6,248 nt of DNA from an uncultured Mucispirillum sp. (lineage in GTDB: Bacteria; Chrysiogenota; Deferribacteres; Deferribacterales; Mucispirillaceae), in NCBI GenBank assembly GCA_945929285.1, contig CAMEOC010000066.1:1-6248 (forward strand), in the 5' to 3' direction. The notes below the pieces were generated by a model that was given only the letters and a program-made list of their open reading frames with translations, searched no databases and was not told where the DNA came from. This document shows positions 5,720 to 6,248 of the stretch, in pieces (the stretch's first letter is position 1; each line of letters begins with the position of its first letter). A program made the position numbers and the translations under genes.

Positions 5720-6248
5720 AGCCTAACTTTAAAACTTTTCACACTGCCAGCAATTAAAAGCAGCAACATAAAGCTAAGCACACCAATTTCTTTTGCCACA
5801 TTTAAAAGCCCCTGGCCTTCAAGCATAATCTTTTTCACAGCTGTAAAATACCATGAAGCAGGCACAATATCAGATATAATCTGCAAAAATAATGGCATAC
5901 TATCTATGGGAAAAAGCATACCAGAAAGCAGCATAACAGGCATCATCATACCCATACCAGAAATCAACATAGCAGCAGCCTGGTTGGAAACTAAGCCGGA
6001 TATTAATATACCCACAGATAAAGATAAAAATATAAATAAAAATGAAACGCCTATTAAAAGTATAAGGTTTCCCTTTATGGGAATATCCAGTAAAAATACG
6101 GCTAATATAAGAATAGTAAGTAAATTAATAGTAGATATTAAAAAGTAAGGTATTATTTTAGATATAATAATATAGGCAGGCTTCATAGGCGAAACCAGTA
6201 AAAGTTCCATAGTGCCAAACTCTTTTTCCCGTACAATAGAAATGGAAG
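5713..6248 (-). CDS. ABC-2 type exporter permease, YbhS-like (5' partial)
   Basis: This is the C-terminal part (177 residues visible) of a second ABC-2 permease. The first in-window ATG (at 6210) is not the real start: the frame continues to the right edge and reads SISIVREKEFGT just before it, giving the family motif REKEFGTMELLLVSP. That motif normally sits near residue 200, so the N-terminal helix and large external domain lie beyond the window. Visible hydrophobic segments include KIIPYFLISTINLLTILILAVF, LILLIGVSFLFIFLSLSVGILISG, AAAMLISGMGMMMPVMLLSGMLF and a final C-terminal helix. FPIDSMPLFLQIISDIVPASWYFTAVKKI matches the conserved loop after the fourth helix. Its stop TGA is 3 nt before the start of the neighbouring permease. 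In related operons an ATPase and HlyD-like adaptor precede this gene; their presence here is inferred, not seen. Confidence 0.87.
   Translation of the reverse strand, partial: SISIVREKEFGTMELLLVSPMKPAYIIISKIIPYFLISTINLLTILILAVFLLDIPIKGNLILLIGVSFLFIFLSLSVGILISGLVSNQAAAMLISGMGMMMPVMLLSGMLFPIDSMPLFLQIISDIVPASWYFTAVKKIMLEGQGLLNVAKEIGVLSFMLLLLIAGSVKSFKVRLG

Noticed and set aside
5543..6148. 201-codon open frame on the plus strand
   Set aside because: It lies opposite the two permease genes, which have clear family motifs. Its product is low-complexity Ile/Ser/Lys-rich sequence, as expected from the reverse of hydrophobic codons.

Overview
The window is AT-rich bacterial DNA, roughly one third G+C by eye, with closely packed genes and AGGAG-like ribosome binding sites. 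Long AT-rich codon runs, a gene with a Sec-type signal peptide and a two-permease ABC exporter suggest a low-GC Gram-negative, possibly a deferribacterote of the Mucispirillum/Deferribacter type. No rRNA or other marker is present, so this taxonomic guess is weak. I see no tRNA, rRNA, CRISPR array, insertion sequence or phage gene.

Left part (1-1587): a partner-switching signalling pair. The first gene is open at the left edge. It joins a PP2C/SpoIIE-type serine phosphatase to a GHKL (RsbW/SpoIIAB-like) kinase domain. A small STAS-domain protein follows 23 nt downstream and is the probable substrate of both activities. The layout resembles the HsbR-HsbA and CrsR-CrsA systems of Gammaproteobacteria. 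A strong intrinsic terminator closes the unit.

Centre (1605-4587): an aspartate/glutamate-type amino-acid racemase gene begins only 17 nt after that terminator. Next comes a compact unit read from a plausible sigma70-type promoter: moeA (molybdate insertion into molybdopterin), mobA (GMP attachment to the cofactor), and two small genes. The first small gene encodes a 63-residue membrane-anchored protein with 11-residue repeats, and the second a 72-residue protein with a signal peptide. moeA and mobA share one base (TAATG). mobA and the 63-residue gene overlap by 8 bases, with a strong Shine-Dalgarno inside mobA. The two cofactor enzymes act in sequence to make the bis-MGD precursor used by DMSO-reductase-family molybdoenzymes. 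The two small proteins have no recognised function.

Right part (4609-6248, minus strand): two adjacent ABC-2 permease genes, the second cut by the right edge. They are the membrane subunits of a YbhFSR-like exporter whose ATPase, and perhaps a HlyD-type adaptor, would lie beyond the right edge. They converge on the molybdenum-cofactor unit, with a short GC hairpin between the two.

Most of the window is ordinary core and accessory metabolism. The points most worth a second look are the phosphatase-kinase/STAS pair with an atypical phosphoacceptor motif, the pair of small helical envelope proteins coupled to mobA, and the terminator placed directly before the racemase gene.
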